Source: Dolichospermum sp. LEGE 00240
GTDB taxonomy: Bacteria > Cyanobacteriota > Cyanobacteriia > Cyanobacteriales > Nostocaceae
Reading direction: 5' to 3'
Length of the DNA: 64,000 nucleotides
NCBI RefSeq assembly: GCF_015207875.1
Contig: NZ_JADEVZ010000020.1
Coordinates: 1 to 64,000 of the forward strand
The notes under the pieces are model-generated. The model searched no databases, was not told where the DNA came from, and saw only the letters and a list, made by a program, of their open reading frames with translations. A program made the position numbers and the translations under genes. The first letter of the stretch is position 1; each line of letters opens with the position of its first letter. Below are positions 10,598-18,573 of this stretch, one piece after another.

Positions 10598-10654
10598 ATT
10601 ATTTTTTACTATCCCATCAACCAAGGAATTGAAGTTATCCGTGTTTTGCTTTGA
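10598..10654 (+). pseudogene. Possible relic of a ParE/RelE toxin C-terminus
   Basis: One frame reads IIFYYPINQGIEVIRVLL then stop. This matches the typical C-terminal strand pair of ParE/RelE toxins (pattern IFYR...GIEVIRVLH). There is no start; an in-frame TGA lies one codon before it. The frame breaks exactly where a dispersed repeat (GACGAACGCCTTGCGGTACTA, 10653-10673) begins; the same repeat occurs at 58607-58627. It is a very short match, so this is a tentative call. Confidence 0.35.
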
Positions 10655-10834
10655 CGAACGCCTTGCGGTACTAGGCATAACATAATTCGTACCACAATTA
10701 TAAAGTATTGCAAAGTTACTTAAAAAAAGATTGTGTTTAGTATAGATATATGAAGAATATGAGCAAAGTAGATCATCACAGTATTACAGTACGAATATCA
10801 CCCATTAAAAGATTTAAAAAGGGGCTATAGTATT
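10655..10834. other. Intergenic DNA with dispersed repeat
   Basis: Apart from the 21-bp repeat shared with 58607-58627 and an AT-rich leader before the next small gene, I see nothing here. Confidence 0.5.
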
Positions 10835-10984
10835 ATGGCTATCTCCAAAATGTTTGCTGATATGGCTCAGTTTATTTCTGAAGCCTTCATGCGGATTTTC
10901 ACCCCTGCTAATGATGCCTATCCTGTGATTGGGGTACAGCCTTTTACAGGGAAAATATATAAAAAAGGTAAAGCAGCTTGGTAG
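10835..10984 (+). CDS. Small conserved-looking cyanobacterial protein (49 aa)
   Basis: This 49-codon gene starts at ATG after a GGGG ribosome-binding sequence and ends in TAG. The product has an amphipathic helix (ISKMFADMAQFISEAFMRIF) followed by a turn-rich tail with PANDAYPVIGVQPFTG and a basic end KKGKAAW. The GVQPFxG motif looks like one I associate with a small protein family found across cyanobacteria and picocyanobacteria, but I cannot name it. A clear rho-independent terminator follows about 43 bp later, so it is a self-contained transcription unit. The longer antisense frame over the same DNA is a shadow. Confidence 0.7.
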   Translation: MAISKMFADMAQFISEAFMRIFTPANDAYPVIGVQPFTGKIYKKGKAAW

Positions 10985-11027
10985 GTATTGAGTTAGTATC
11001 ACTGAAGATTTTTCTCCATCATCAGAG

Positions 11028-11068
11028 TAGGGACAAGGTAAAAGTTTTGATAGCCTGTCCCTATTTTT
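11028..11068 (+). terminator. Rho-independent terminator
   Basis: An 8-bp perfect stem TAGGGACA / TGTCCCTA with a 20-base loop is followed by TTTTT. It ends the small gene upstream. Confidence 0.75.
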
Positions 11069-11076
11069 AATTGATT

Positions 11077-11757
11077 CTAACCACCTATTTCTTGCAGCAT
11101 GGTTTGGATTCTGGCAACGCCTTCTTGATCATTTCCCCGCTGATACAAATCTAATGCCTTTCTGAGAACTTTGTTTGCTTGTGTCGTTTGTCGTCGTTGT
11201 TTAAACATAGCACCGATTAACTCATAGGTGCGGGGATTATTTTTATCTAAATTAATAGCTTGTTCATAAGCCCACATAGCTGCTTGATAATCACCCAAAC
11301 TAGTTTGAGCAACTCCTAATCCTAAATAGGCGTTGACATTATTGCGATTTAACTGGATAGCCCGACGGTAAGCTTCTTTTGCGCCTTTGTTATCTTTTGT
11401 GCTACTTTTAAGATAACCGACGGCATAGTAAAAATCACTATTATTAGGATTAATGGCAATAGCTCGACGATAAGCATCTAAAGCAGAGGTAAAATTGCCT
11501 TGTTGAGTATATAAGTAGCCAATCCCAGCAAAAATTCTGTCATTTTTGGGATCTAATTTTGCGGCTTGTTGATAGACTGCGATCGCTCCATGATAATCTT
11601 GAGCATCTACCAGTCTTTTTCCCTGATCTATCAAGTTTTTCAACTCTGGATTATTCACCTGTGCCACTAAGACCTCAGCTTTCGCTACTACAGGTGTGTT
11701 AGTAAATAAACATCCTAGTAATAAAGCAGTTAACAGGACTGATGTTTTTCTGTACAT
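11077..11757 (-). CDS. Exported TPR-repeat protein
   Basis: The 226-residue product starts with a signal peptide (about 1-27, MYRKTSVLLTALLLGCLFTN then ...VVAKA). At least four tetratricopeptide repeats follow from about residue 37 to 205, each with the G/A-Y-P pattern (for example FAGIGYLYTQQGNFTSALDA and YRRAIAINPNN). TPR domains are scaffolds for protein contacts, so a periplasmic or thylakoid-lumen assembly role is likely but cannot be specified. The C-terminal segment (KVLRKALDLYQRGNDQEGVA) forms a further helical pair. It stands alone, convergent with the small gene before it. Confidence 0.85.
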   Translation of the reverse strand: MYRKTSVLLTALLLGCLFTNTPVVAKAEVLVAQVNNPELKNLIDQGKRLVDAQDYHGAIAVYQQAAKLDPKNDRIFAGIGYLYTQQGNFTSALDAYRRAIAINPNNSDFYYAVGYLKSSTKDNKGAKEAYRRAIQLNRNNVNAYLGLGVAQTSLGDYQAAMWAYEQAINLDKNNPRTYELIGAMFKQRRQTTQANKVLRKALDLYQRGNDQEGVARIQTMLQEIGG

Positions 11758-12016
11758 AGTAAATTTTCCTAAGTTTTCTTAAACCGTTTTTATTCGCACA
11801 TTAAAACAAAAATATTGATCTTTGTAATCTGTATTTATTCACATTTACAGAATATTAATAATTTCTTAAAATTACTTGACATCCTCATAACTATAACAAT
11901 AAATTGATCATTTCGCCAACCGATACGGATAAATTACACAAAATTACAGGTATAATGAAGTATCAGGCGATGTTTTTTCTGGAATTTGGCCATAATCACC
12001 TAATGTACATGAATGT

Positions 12017-12343
12017 ATGCTGTTAACTACTACTGATGTGATTCAAGGTGCTGTAATTCAATCCTACTTAGGTATTGTCACAGCAGAAGTTGTCTATGGT
12101 AGCAATTTTCTCCGAGATTTCTTAGCGAGTATTCGGGATATTGTTGGTGGACGCACTGGCAGCTATGAACGTCTCTTTGAAGAAGGGCAGCGGAAAGCAA
12201 TGGAGGAATTAGAACAAAGAGCGCAACGTTTAGGCGCAGATGCTGTTGTCGGTATTGCTGTTGATACTGGGACAATTAATGTTGATCAATCTGGTGTTTT
12301 ATTAGTAATTACAGCCACAGGAACAGCCGTCAAAATTCGTTAA
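12017..12343 (+). CDS. YbjQ/UPF0145 family protein
   Basis: The 108-residue product belongs to the YbjQ (UPF0145, putative heavy-metal-binding) family. Recognisable features are the N-terminal ...IQGAVIQSYLGIVTAEVVYG strand pair, the central helix with REIVGG-like RDIVGGRTGSYERLFEEG, and the C-terminal LGADAVVGIAVDTGTI and VLLVITATGTAV strands. Members form pentameric rings; no biochemical function is established as far as I know. Length is normal. It has no operon partner. Confidence 0.9.
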   Translation: MLLTTTDVIQGAVIQSYLGIVTAEVVYGSNFLRDFLASIRDIVGGRTGSYERLFEEGQRKAMEELEQRAQRLGADAVVGIAVDTGTINVDQSGVLLVITATGTAVKIR

Positions 12344-12674
12344 TATTTTGATACTTTTGTCATTTTTTACCATTTCTCATCTAGCCAATTTATAACTAAA
12401 GAAAGGGTAAACAACTCTTTCTATTGATAGAGATTGAGAATTATAATTAGCGATTTAATTTTAAATATGAGCATACAAAAGATTTGATATAGCGGTATGC
12501 ACTCTTGGTGAGATACAGTCAGCAAATCGTAAAGACTGTAGGGGTTTTCCCGCCCTTGATTGTATTGATCCCTAAAGATAACTGCTATAAGAAAAAATTC
12601 AAAACCAAAGATTTTTCAGGAAAAATATCCAATACGTCAGTAACTTTGCCACTATAGTAAGGGAGAAAATAGCT
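12344..12674. other. Intergenic region with short dispersed repeats
   Basis: No gene is seen. It contains GATATAGCGGTATGCA (12485-12500), whose core recurs near 26121, and TGTAGGGGTTTTCCCGCCCT (12538-12557), which recurs near 41871 and in diverged form near 51700. Confidence 0.5.
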
Positions 12675-13310
12675 ATGTCATACGTGAATCGAGTCGGTGA
12701 GGAAATAAGTCCTTCTGAGTCTTTGATAGCTAGTAGAGTTACCGAATATCGGGACAGAGTGCGCTGGGGCCCAATAGTTTCCGGTGTGTTAGTGGCTTTA
12801 GCAACTCAATTAATATTGAGTTCATTTTTTAGCGCCCTTGGTGCAGGGAGAATTGCTGAATCCTTAGCGCCGAGAACAATTGCTCCTACTATTATTAGTA
12901 ATGTCGGAATTTGGTCAACAATTGCTTTATTACTATCTCTATTTATTGGTGCTTGGATAACAACCCGTGCTTGTGGACCTATGCACCGAGAGACAGCAAT
13001 ACTCAACGGGGCAATTCTTTGGGCGACAACTCTAGCACTTAGCTCTTTTCTATTAGCAAATGGAGTCTGGGGTGCTTTTGGTGTGGTGGCTTATAATGCA
13101 GCACAAGTGATTAATCAACTACAACAACAAGGGAACATTATAGCACCAAATGCGCCTATCTTAACTGCTGAACAAACTCGTGATGTTGCTGCTGCAACTT
13201 CGAGAACTTTGTGGTTTTATGTTTTTGGTTCTTTATTAGGTTTACTTGCTTCTTTAGTGGGAGCAGTGGCGGGGGCGCGAACTTCTCGAATTAATAATTA
13301 CAATTCTTGA
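12675..13310 (+). CDS. Four-helix membrane protein, unknown function
   Basis: The 211-residue product has a short cytoplasmic-looking start with many charged residues, then four hydrophobic segments at about 32-54, 76-97, 107-130 and 178-200. The loop between the third and fourth segments is Gln- and Ala-rich (VINQLQQQGNIIAPNAPIL). The small-residue-rich helices (GSLLGLLASLVGAVAGA) suggest tight helix packing. The ATG follows GGGAGAAAATAGCT, a good ribosome binding site. I do not recognise the family; similar proteins occur in cyanobacteria as hypothetical membrane proteins. Confidence 0.7.
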   Translation: MSYVNRVGEEISPSESLIASRVTEYRDRVRWGPIVSGVLVALATQLILSSFFSALGAGRIAESLAPRTIAPTIISNVGIWSTIALLLSLFIGAWITTRACGPMHRETAILNGAILWATTLALSSFLLANGVWGAFGVVAYNAAQVINQLQQQGNIIAPNAPILTAEQTRDVAAATSRTLWFYVFGSLLGLLASLVGAVAGARTSRINNYNS

Positions 13311-13318
13311 CGGAAAAA

Positions 13319-13867
13319 TCACAATTTCGGCAATATTTGTGAAAATTCTCCTTGATTGAGAGTTGCAAAATACAGTTCAACTTTAAGATCAGGATAGCGA
13401 TCGCGAATTGATGAATAGGCACGACTTAAATAATCTGTATGTATTTGCAACTCTCGTTGAGGATCTTTACTTAAGTTAGGATCAATCATCATTGCATAAG
13501 CCCCACAATCTTGATGATCAATAATAATAACTGTGTTGATATGATGGAGTTTATAGGAGATATCTAACTGATCCCAAAATGCTTCAGCGTCAGATTTGTG
13601 GGGGAATCCTGTTAAAGCTAATGAAGCACCAGCTAAAGCTGTTAAATCATATTTATCTGTGAGGTTTTTATTCTTTAAAAAAGACTGTTCTGCTGTCAAA
13701 AACCGGAAGTCAATACAACTCAGAACTAAAGCTTGGGATTGATTGACTGTGGCTTTTGCTGGTGTCGCTGATTGCAGAACAGTAAATGCCACTGCTGCGG
13801 GAAGGAAAGATCTAAGAAAATGACGGCGACTAGAACAACAAAGACATTGATTGATATTTCTATTCAT
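13319..13867 (-). CDS. Tat-exported beta-carbonic anhydrase-like protein
   Basis: The 182-residue product has the zinc-site residues of beta-carbonic anhydrases: CIDFR (Cys51, Asp53, Arg55) and HQDCGAY (His118, Cys121). It begins with a twin-arginine signal (SSRRHFLR at 12-19, hydrophobic stretch, then ATPAKA), so it would be folded and exported to the periplasm. The reaction would be interconversion of CO2 and bicarbonate. It starts 11 bp after the stop of a decayed SulP transporter on the same strand, an arrangement matching known SulP-carbonic anhydrase pairing. At 182 residues it is shorter than typical beta enzymes but all metal ligands are kept. Activity is inferred. Confidence 0.8.
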   Translation of the reverse strand: MNRNINQCLCCSSRRHFLRSFLPAAVAFTVLQSATPAKATVNQSQALVLSCIDFRFLTAEQSFLKNKNLTDKYDLTALAGASLALTGFPHKSDAEAFWDQLDISYKLHHINTVIIIDHQDCGAYAMMIDPNLSKDPQRELQIHTDYLSRAYSSIRDRYPDLKVELYFATLNQGEFSQILPKL

Positions 13868-13878
13868 GTTTTACTTAG

Positions 13879-14105
13879 TCATTTAATTCCATTAATTCTT
13901 TTGATTTCGGGAATCTTCACCAAACTCAAATCGCTCATCCGTTTGATAAATAAAGCACCGCCAGCAATTAATCCTACCTCCACGAATTACGCCAGATAGT
14001 CGGGTTTTGCCCCCAGAACGGAAATTCACCGCAGTTCCCGCGATCGCCCCTGTGGCGGGAATACCACCAAAAAATTGATTCTTGGAGGGTATTTGCGATC
14101 GCCAT
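13879..14105 (-). pseudogene. SulP-family anion transporter remnant (internal deletion)
   Basis: Two SulP-like segments lie in different frames. The first reads FFGGIPATGAIAGTAVNFRS then GGKTRLSGVIRG, the conserved core of SulP sulfate/bicarbonate transporters. The second, in another frame and ending at TGA 13879-13881, reads EVGLIAGGALFIKRMSDLSL then VKIPEIKRINGIK, which fits the last membrane helix before the STAS region. The helices that should lie between them are missing, so there was an internal deletion with frame change near 13990. The intact carbonic anhydrase gene follows 11 bp later. A BicA-like bicarbonate transporter is a plausible ancestor, but the substrate cannot be told from the pieces. 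Confidence 0.75.
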
Positions 14106-14364
14106 ATCGTTATTCCAACTCTTATACACAACTAGTTGATGCCCGCAGTTTGTGCTATTCGATTGTTAGTAAAGTTTAATTCTGTCCCCTAAAATATTGC
14201 TGCCTACCAGATACGCAATTTTTATTGCATTTATTTTAAGATAGTTCTTCCTTATCAAATCTACTATAACAAATTACAAATCCATTGTCAACCCCCAAAT
14301 ACTCTTTATTGGCGTTGAACAATGAAAAGATTACCGCCAGTCAGGATATTCTAGATACCACAAC

Positions 14365-14625
14365 TTACCACTTCAAAACCGCTTCCTCAATTCCTTTCTC
14401 TCTTCTAACTTTGGCATCAGTTTCAAACCAAGTAATAATTTGCTTAGTTGTCAACTCCTCAATAGACACATCATATTCCTGAGCAATATGTTGTAAAATC
14501 CGCAAAGAAGAAATAGTCAGTCTAGTTAAAAACTTCTCAGGAGAAGATAACAAAGCTGCATCAACTTGTGCAGATTCGTCATGGGTTAAAAATTGAGTTG
14601 ATGATTGATTAGGGGCGATATCCAT
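14365..14625 (-). CDS. Small hypothetical protein (86 aa)
   Basis: This 86-residue, largely helical, acidic protein (MDIAPNQSSTQFLTHDESAQ ...) has no membrane segment. The middle part, SSPEKFLTRLTISSLRILQH, followed by IAQEYDVSIEELTTKQIITW, resembles small cyanobacterial hypothetical proteins with a C-terminal DAKVRREKG-type helix. Function unknown. It lies on the same strand as the Uma2 gene upstream but is separated from it by 140 bp. Confidence 0.6.
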   Translation of the reverse strand: MDIAPNQSSTQFLTHDESAQVDAALLSSPEKFLTRLTISSLRILQHIAQEYDVSIEELTTKQIITWFETDAKVRREKGIEEAVLKW

Positions 14626-14768
14626 AAAAATTCAAAATTCTGTTTAATCGAGAGGTTGCCTTCATACCATTAAATCATATTATTGTCACCCCTGAGCAAT
14701 AAAAACCGAGCAATAAGTAACTCAACCTTAAAAAGCATAATACCCAGCTCACCGACTTCTTAATTTAA

Positions 14769-15416
14769 TCAGGAAATTTGTGTTTTTAACCAACTCCGAA
14801 AATTTTTAATCATTGACACCTCACCCACTTGTAAACTAGAAGCTAAAAACCGAGGAACTTCTGTATTTAAAGGTAAATTCGCAAAGGTTGGTGAACCATT
14901 GCCAGGAATATATTTATCCTCAGATAAACTATAAATTTGCATTACAGGTTCATCATAACGCCAAACTTCAGGAACACCTAAAGCTAAATAAATCGGTAAT
15001 TTATCAATAGAAGAACTAGCATAATCAACTTCTATGACTAAATCAGGTGGTGGATCTTGAGTTAAATCTAAACTGGTTTTATTTCTCATGATTGGTTCAT
15101 TTTGAATATAGAAACTAGAATCAGGTTCTACACCTCTAGCTAGATCTTCTCTTTTACAAGTTAATGAACCAGTGCTTTTGACATTGAGATTTAACTCTTC
15201 AACTAAAACAATAATTAGATTTTGCAACAAACGGTTATTATGTTCATGGGGCATTAATGGAGTCATAATTTCTAAGATTCCCTGATTATAAGTAAACCTG
15301 TTATGGCGATCATCACCTGTTTCTAATAAAATTCGTTCAAAAGTATTCCAAGAAATATGATGGAGGATGACGCTATTGGTGTGAGTGTTGCTGTAAGTAG
15401 GTGCTAGAATTACCAT
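14769..15416 (-). CDS. Uma2-family (DUF820) PD-(D/E)XK protein
   Basis: The 215-residue product belongs to the Uma2/DUF820 family, which is greatly expanded in cyanobacteria. It shows the ISWNTFERIL N-terminal helix, the EIMTPLMPHEHNNRLLQNLI segment, EPDSSFYI (family EPD), and the nuclease-like PDLVIEVDYASSS with the LPIYLALGVPEVWRYD continuation. These residues form a PD-(D/E)XK nuclease fold, and the family is predicted to be a restriction-like or mobile-element-linked endonuclease, though no clear role is established. Length is slightly above the usual 190 residues because of a C-terminal helix. Confidence 0.9.
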   Translation of the reverse strand: MVILAPTYSNTHTNSVILHHISWNTFERILLETGDDRHNRFTYNQGILEIMTPLMPHEHNNRLLQNLIIVLVEELNLNVKSTGSLTCKREDLARGVEPDSSFYIQNEPIMRNKTSLDLTQDPPPDLVIEVDYASSSIDKLPIYLALGVPEVWRYDEPVMQIYSLSEDKYIPGNGSPTFANLPLNTEVPRFLASSLQVGEVSMIKNFRSWLKTQIS

Positions 15417-15570
15417 AGAAATTTACTTTGCAGTTTTAATTGTTCTATTATATCACTTTAGGGAATAAAGAAAATTCTCCCTAAGAACTAATTTAAAACT
15501 TCGATCAATTCATCTTTAGTTAAATCTGCATCTCAAATTATTTTTACTAATAAGCCTTTTCCGATAGTTT

Positions 15571-15675
15571 TAAGTAATGGGACAGAATTAATTACACAAC
15601 TGATTTTTCTGTTCCCAGTTAAGAGTTAAGAGTTCCCTCTCTCAACGAGTGAATTTAATTTTGTCCGACTACTTA
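15571..15675. mobile_element. MITE-like element, family A, copy 1
   Basis: This 105-bp element is bounded by imperfect terminal inverted repeats: TAAGTAATGGGACAGAATTA at the left and the reverse complement of TAAGTAGTCGGACAAAATTA at the right. It carries no coding capacity. A second copy lies at 26278-26375, nearly identical except that this copy has a 7-bp duplication (AGAGTTA). It interrupts hicA between a Gly and a Lys codon. Confidence 0.8.
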
Positions 15676-15750
15676 CCAATATGAGAAGGAATAGAAACAA
15701 CTCGATTATCTTCATGTTTCATTCTTACATGACTTCCCTTTTGTCTGACC

Positions 15751-15860
15751 AAGTAGGGTGAACACAATAAAACCAATCTGTGTAAAGAAAAGTAAAATTT
15801 TTTATCAACCTCAAACCTTTGATTCATTTACGTTTTACGTTTTTTCGGCAAGCCCTACTT
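15751..15860. mobile_element. MITE-like element, family B, copy 1
   Basis: This 110-bp element starts AAGTAGGGTGAACACAATAA and ends CCCTACTT, giving an 8-bp perfect terminal inverted repeat. Its left part (AACACAATAAAACCAATCTG then TGTAAAGAAAAGT) recurs in the elements at 24682-24813 and 46877-46966. It interrupts hicA. Confidence 0.7.
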
Positions 15861-15994
15861 ATATAAAAACCTGCTTTTTCTAAGAGGGTGTTGGAAAAGT
15901 TTTGAGGAGTCAAAATTTATGCCAATCGCCTAATCATAATACGGATCGTAAAAGTTATCGCCATTCCCGTTAACCAAGATATTACTCAGTTATT

Positions 15995-18460
15995 TTACGT
16001 CAAAATCGCGCCACCCATTAACCGCTCATACCTATACCTTAACTCATCCTGCATTAATGGCCAACGCGCTAAACTTGCATCCATATCAATCACCTTTTCC
16101 GCTGCTTGTCGCGCTAACAGCAAAATGTCCTCATCTTCCACCAAACTCGCTAAAGTAAAATCTGCTACACCAGATTGACGAGTTCCCATCACCTCCCCAG
16201 GACCGCGAAACCGCATATCCATTTCCGAGATAAAAAAACCATCTTGGGACTGTTCTAGCACCTTTAACCGTTGTTGAGCATCAGGACTTCGAGAGCTACT
16301 CATTAATAAACAATAAGATTGATCTGCACCTCGTCCCACTCGTCCCCGCAATTGGTGCAATTGTGATAAACCGAATCTCTCCGCGTGTTCAATCAGCATT
16401 ACAGTAGCATTAGGTACATCTACACCCACCTCAATCACAGTCGTAGAAACAATAATTTGAGTTTCATTATCGCGGAATTTATTAATTGCTTCTTCTTTTT
16501 CTGCTGAAGTCATGCGTCCATGCAATAACCCAACTTGAACATCAGGAAACACACTTTCTTGTAACTTCTGATGTTCATCTACAGCCGAACGCAAATCTAA
16601 TTTTTCCGATTCTTCTACCAAAGGTAAAACTATATAAACCTGTCTACCTTGAGCAACTTCTCGCCGGATTAAATCGTAAGCTTGGGGACGTTCTTTTCCA
16701 CTTAACATCGTGGTTTGAATTTGTTGTCTTCCCGGTGGTAATTCATCAATTTGACTAACATCTAAATCCCCATGTACAGTTAATGCTAAAGTCCGGGGAA
16801 TGGGTGTAGCTGTCATTGTTAAAACATGAGGTTGTTCGCCTTTTTGCTGTAACTTTGCCCTTTGTTCTACTCCAAAACGATGCTGTTCATCTATGACTAC
16901 TAAACCCAACTGTTGGAAATTAACTTTATCTTGAATTAGAGCATGAGTTCCTACCAATAAAGGTAATTCACCTGTTTCTAATTGGGAATAAATTTCTCTT
17001 CTTTTAGCTACTTTTGTCGAACCTGTTAATAATTCAACTGGTAAATGGAGGAGATTAAACCAACTTACTAATTTACGATAATGTTGTTCTGCTAATACTT
17101 CCGTAGGAGCCATTAACGCCGCTTGATAACCTGATTGAATTGCTGCCAAAATAGCAATAACAGCAACAACAGTTTTCCCTGAACCAACATCACCCTGAAC
17201 TAAGCGATTCATAGCTACAGGTTTTTGTAAATCCGTGAGAATTTCATTCACAACTCTCTGTTGTGCGCCAGTTAATTGAAAAGGAAGAATTTTGTCGAAT
17301 TGTTCTAATAATTTGCCTGTGGGTGTCAGTATGGCACTGGTTTGAATTTCTCGCGCTTTTTTTTGTCGTTGCAGTAAGCCAAGTTGTAAATAGAAAAATT
17401 CATCAAATACTAACCGACGACGGGCAATTTTTAAAGAGTCACTATCTTTAGGAAAATGAATATTCGGAATTGCTTCTTTCAATTCCATCAAAGCATATTT
17501 TTTTCGTAAACCTTTAGGTAAAGGATCTTTTAAATTCACTGCTGCTGTTAAAGCTGTCATTACAGCCTGTCTGACTGTATTAGCCATTACTCCTTCAGTC
17601 AAGGCATAAATAGGGACAACTCGCCCAATAGTTATAGAATCAATAGGGTCTCCTGGATTTGCCAAAACTTCTAATTCTGGATTATCCAAAGTTAAACCAT
17701 ATTTACCACCTTTGACTAATCCACAAACCGCCAACATACTACCTACAGGATAGTTGCGTTTTAAACTTTCTTGCCAACCACGACTACTAAAACGCGCACC
17801 TGCGTAAAAACGGGTAACTTTAATTTGTCCGGTATTGTCTTTTAAAATTAATTCTAAAATTGATAACTTTTTATTTTTAGGACTGGTGAAAAAATTAAAT
17901 CTTTTAACGGTCGCTATGATAGTTACTGTTTCCCCTCCTTCCAGTTCGCTAATATTTACCTGACGGGCATAATCAATATGATCACGAGGATAATAAAACA
18001 GTAAATCCCGAACAGTATGTAAATCCAGCCGCGCTAAACTATCAGATTTTTTAATGCCAATTTCTGGGACATCTCTAAGTTTTTTATCCAGTGTTAGTGG
18101 TAATTTTTTATTAATTTCGACAACAATTGGCGTAATGGGATGTTGGTTTTTAGATTCGTAATTTGTTTTGGGTTCTTCTGTTTCTAGTTCTTGTTGCAGT
18201 TGATTTAGATATCTTCTAATTTCTGCTACTAAATGTTGTCTTTCTGGTAATGTTAAATTTGGATAATTGGCAAATTGCGTTCCTACTTGATGCCAGCGGA
18301 GTCTTTCTTTTGGTGGTAAGGCAGTTGGGAAATTACCAAAAGTCAAACACAGAAATTCACTAAAGCGGTATTGCTTACCTACTAAATCTATAAAGCCTTT
18401 TTCAGCTTCAAATGCTAAGGCTTTATATAATCTTATCCAATCGGGCGTTTCATTAGTCAT
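15995..18460 (-). CDS. recG: ATP-dependent DNA helicase RecG
   Basis: RecG remodels stalled replication forks and branched recombination intermediates. The 821-residue protein has a cyanobacterial N-terminal extension (about 1-120) before the wedge/OB domain (about 170-265). The helicase core has Walker A GDVGSGKT (423-430), APTEVLAEQH (451-460), the DEQH box (524-527), TATPIPRTLALT, and motif VI QLRGRVGRG. It ends with the usual C-terminal helices. All motifs are intact. It lies downstream of an acidic hypothetical gene, tsf and rpsB on the same strand, an order that seems normal for cyanobacteria. Confidence 0.96.
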   Translation of the reverse strand: MTNETPDWIRLYKALAFEAEKGFIDLVGKQYRFSEFLCLTFGNFPTALPPKERLRWHQVGTQFANYPNLTLPERQHLVAEIRRYLNQLQQELETEEPKTNYESKNQHPITPIVVEINKKLPLTLDKKLRDVPEIGIKKSDSLARLDLHTVRDLLFYYPRDHIDYARQVNISELEGGETVTIIATVKRFNFFTSPKNKKLSILELILKDNTGQIKVTRFYAGARFSSRGWQESLKRNYPVGSMLAVCGLVKGGKYGLTLDNPELEVLANPGDPIDSITIGRVVPIYALTEGVMANTVRQAVMTALTAAVNLKDPLPKGLRKKYALMELKEAIPNIHFPKDSDSLKIARRRLVFDEFFYLQLGLLQRQKKAREIQTSAILTPTGKLLEQFDKILPFQLTGAQQRVVNEILTDLQKPVAMNRLVQGDVGSGKTVVAVIAILAAIQSGYQAALMAPTEVLAEQHYRKLVSWFNLLHLPVELLTGSTKVAKRREIYSQLETGELPLLVGTHALIQDKVNFQQLGLVVIDEQHRFGVEQRAKLQQKGEQPHVLTMTATPIPRTLALTVHGDLDVSQIDELPPGRQQIQTTMLSGKERPQAYDLIRREVAQGRQVYIVLPLVEESEKLDLRSAVDEHQKLQESVFPDVQVGLLHGRMTSAEKEEAINKFRDNETQIIVSTTVIEVGVDVPNATVMLIEHAERFGLSQLHQLRGRVGRGADQSYCLLMSSSRSPDAQQRLKVLEQSQDGFFISEMDMRFRGPGEVMGTRQSGVADFTLASLVEDEDILLLARQAAEKVIDMDASLARWPLMQDELRYRYERLMGGAILT

Positions 18461-18573
18461 TGGTCAGTTGTCAGTTGTCAAGGGAGTATGTAGTGTTAAT
18501 AGATAGATATTTTTAATAACCTATACAGGTTCTAATTTTTAATTTTGCATTTTTAATTTCCCTGCTCACCTAC

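Larger units (their letters stand above)
15488..15913 (-). pseudogene. hicA: hicA toxin gene split by two MITE-like insertions
   Basis: Read on the minus strand, three pieces join into a HicA mRNA-interferase-like sequence: LTPQNFSNTLLEKAGFY (15861-15913), LVRQKGSHVRMKHEDNRVVS then IPSHIG (15676-15750), and KTIGKGLLVKII-stop-DADLTKDELIEVLN (15488-15570). The pieces include the catalytic GSH motif. Two unrelated inverted-repeat elements fill the gaps: 15751-15860 and 15571-15675. In addition a TGA stands where an Arg codon is expected in the last piece. No hicB antitoxin partner is seen beside it. The gene is dead; I infer it was complete before the insertions. Confidence 0.8.

Noticed and set aside
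10814-11002. 62-codon minus-strand frame
   Set aside because: It is antisense to the better supported 49-residue gene, which has a ribosome binding site and terminator.
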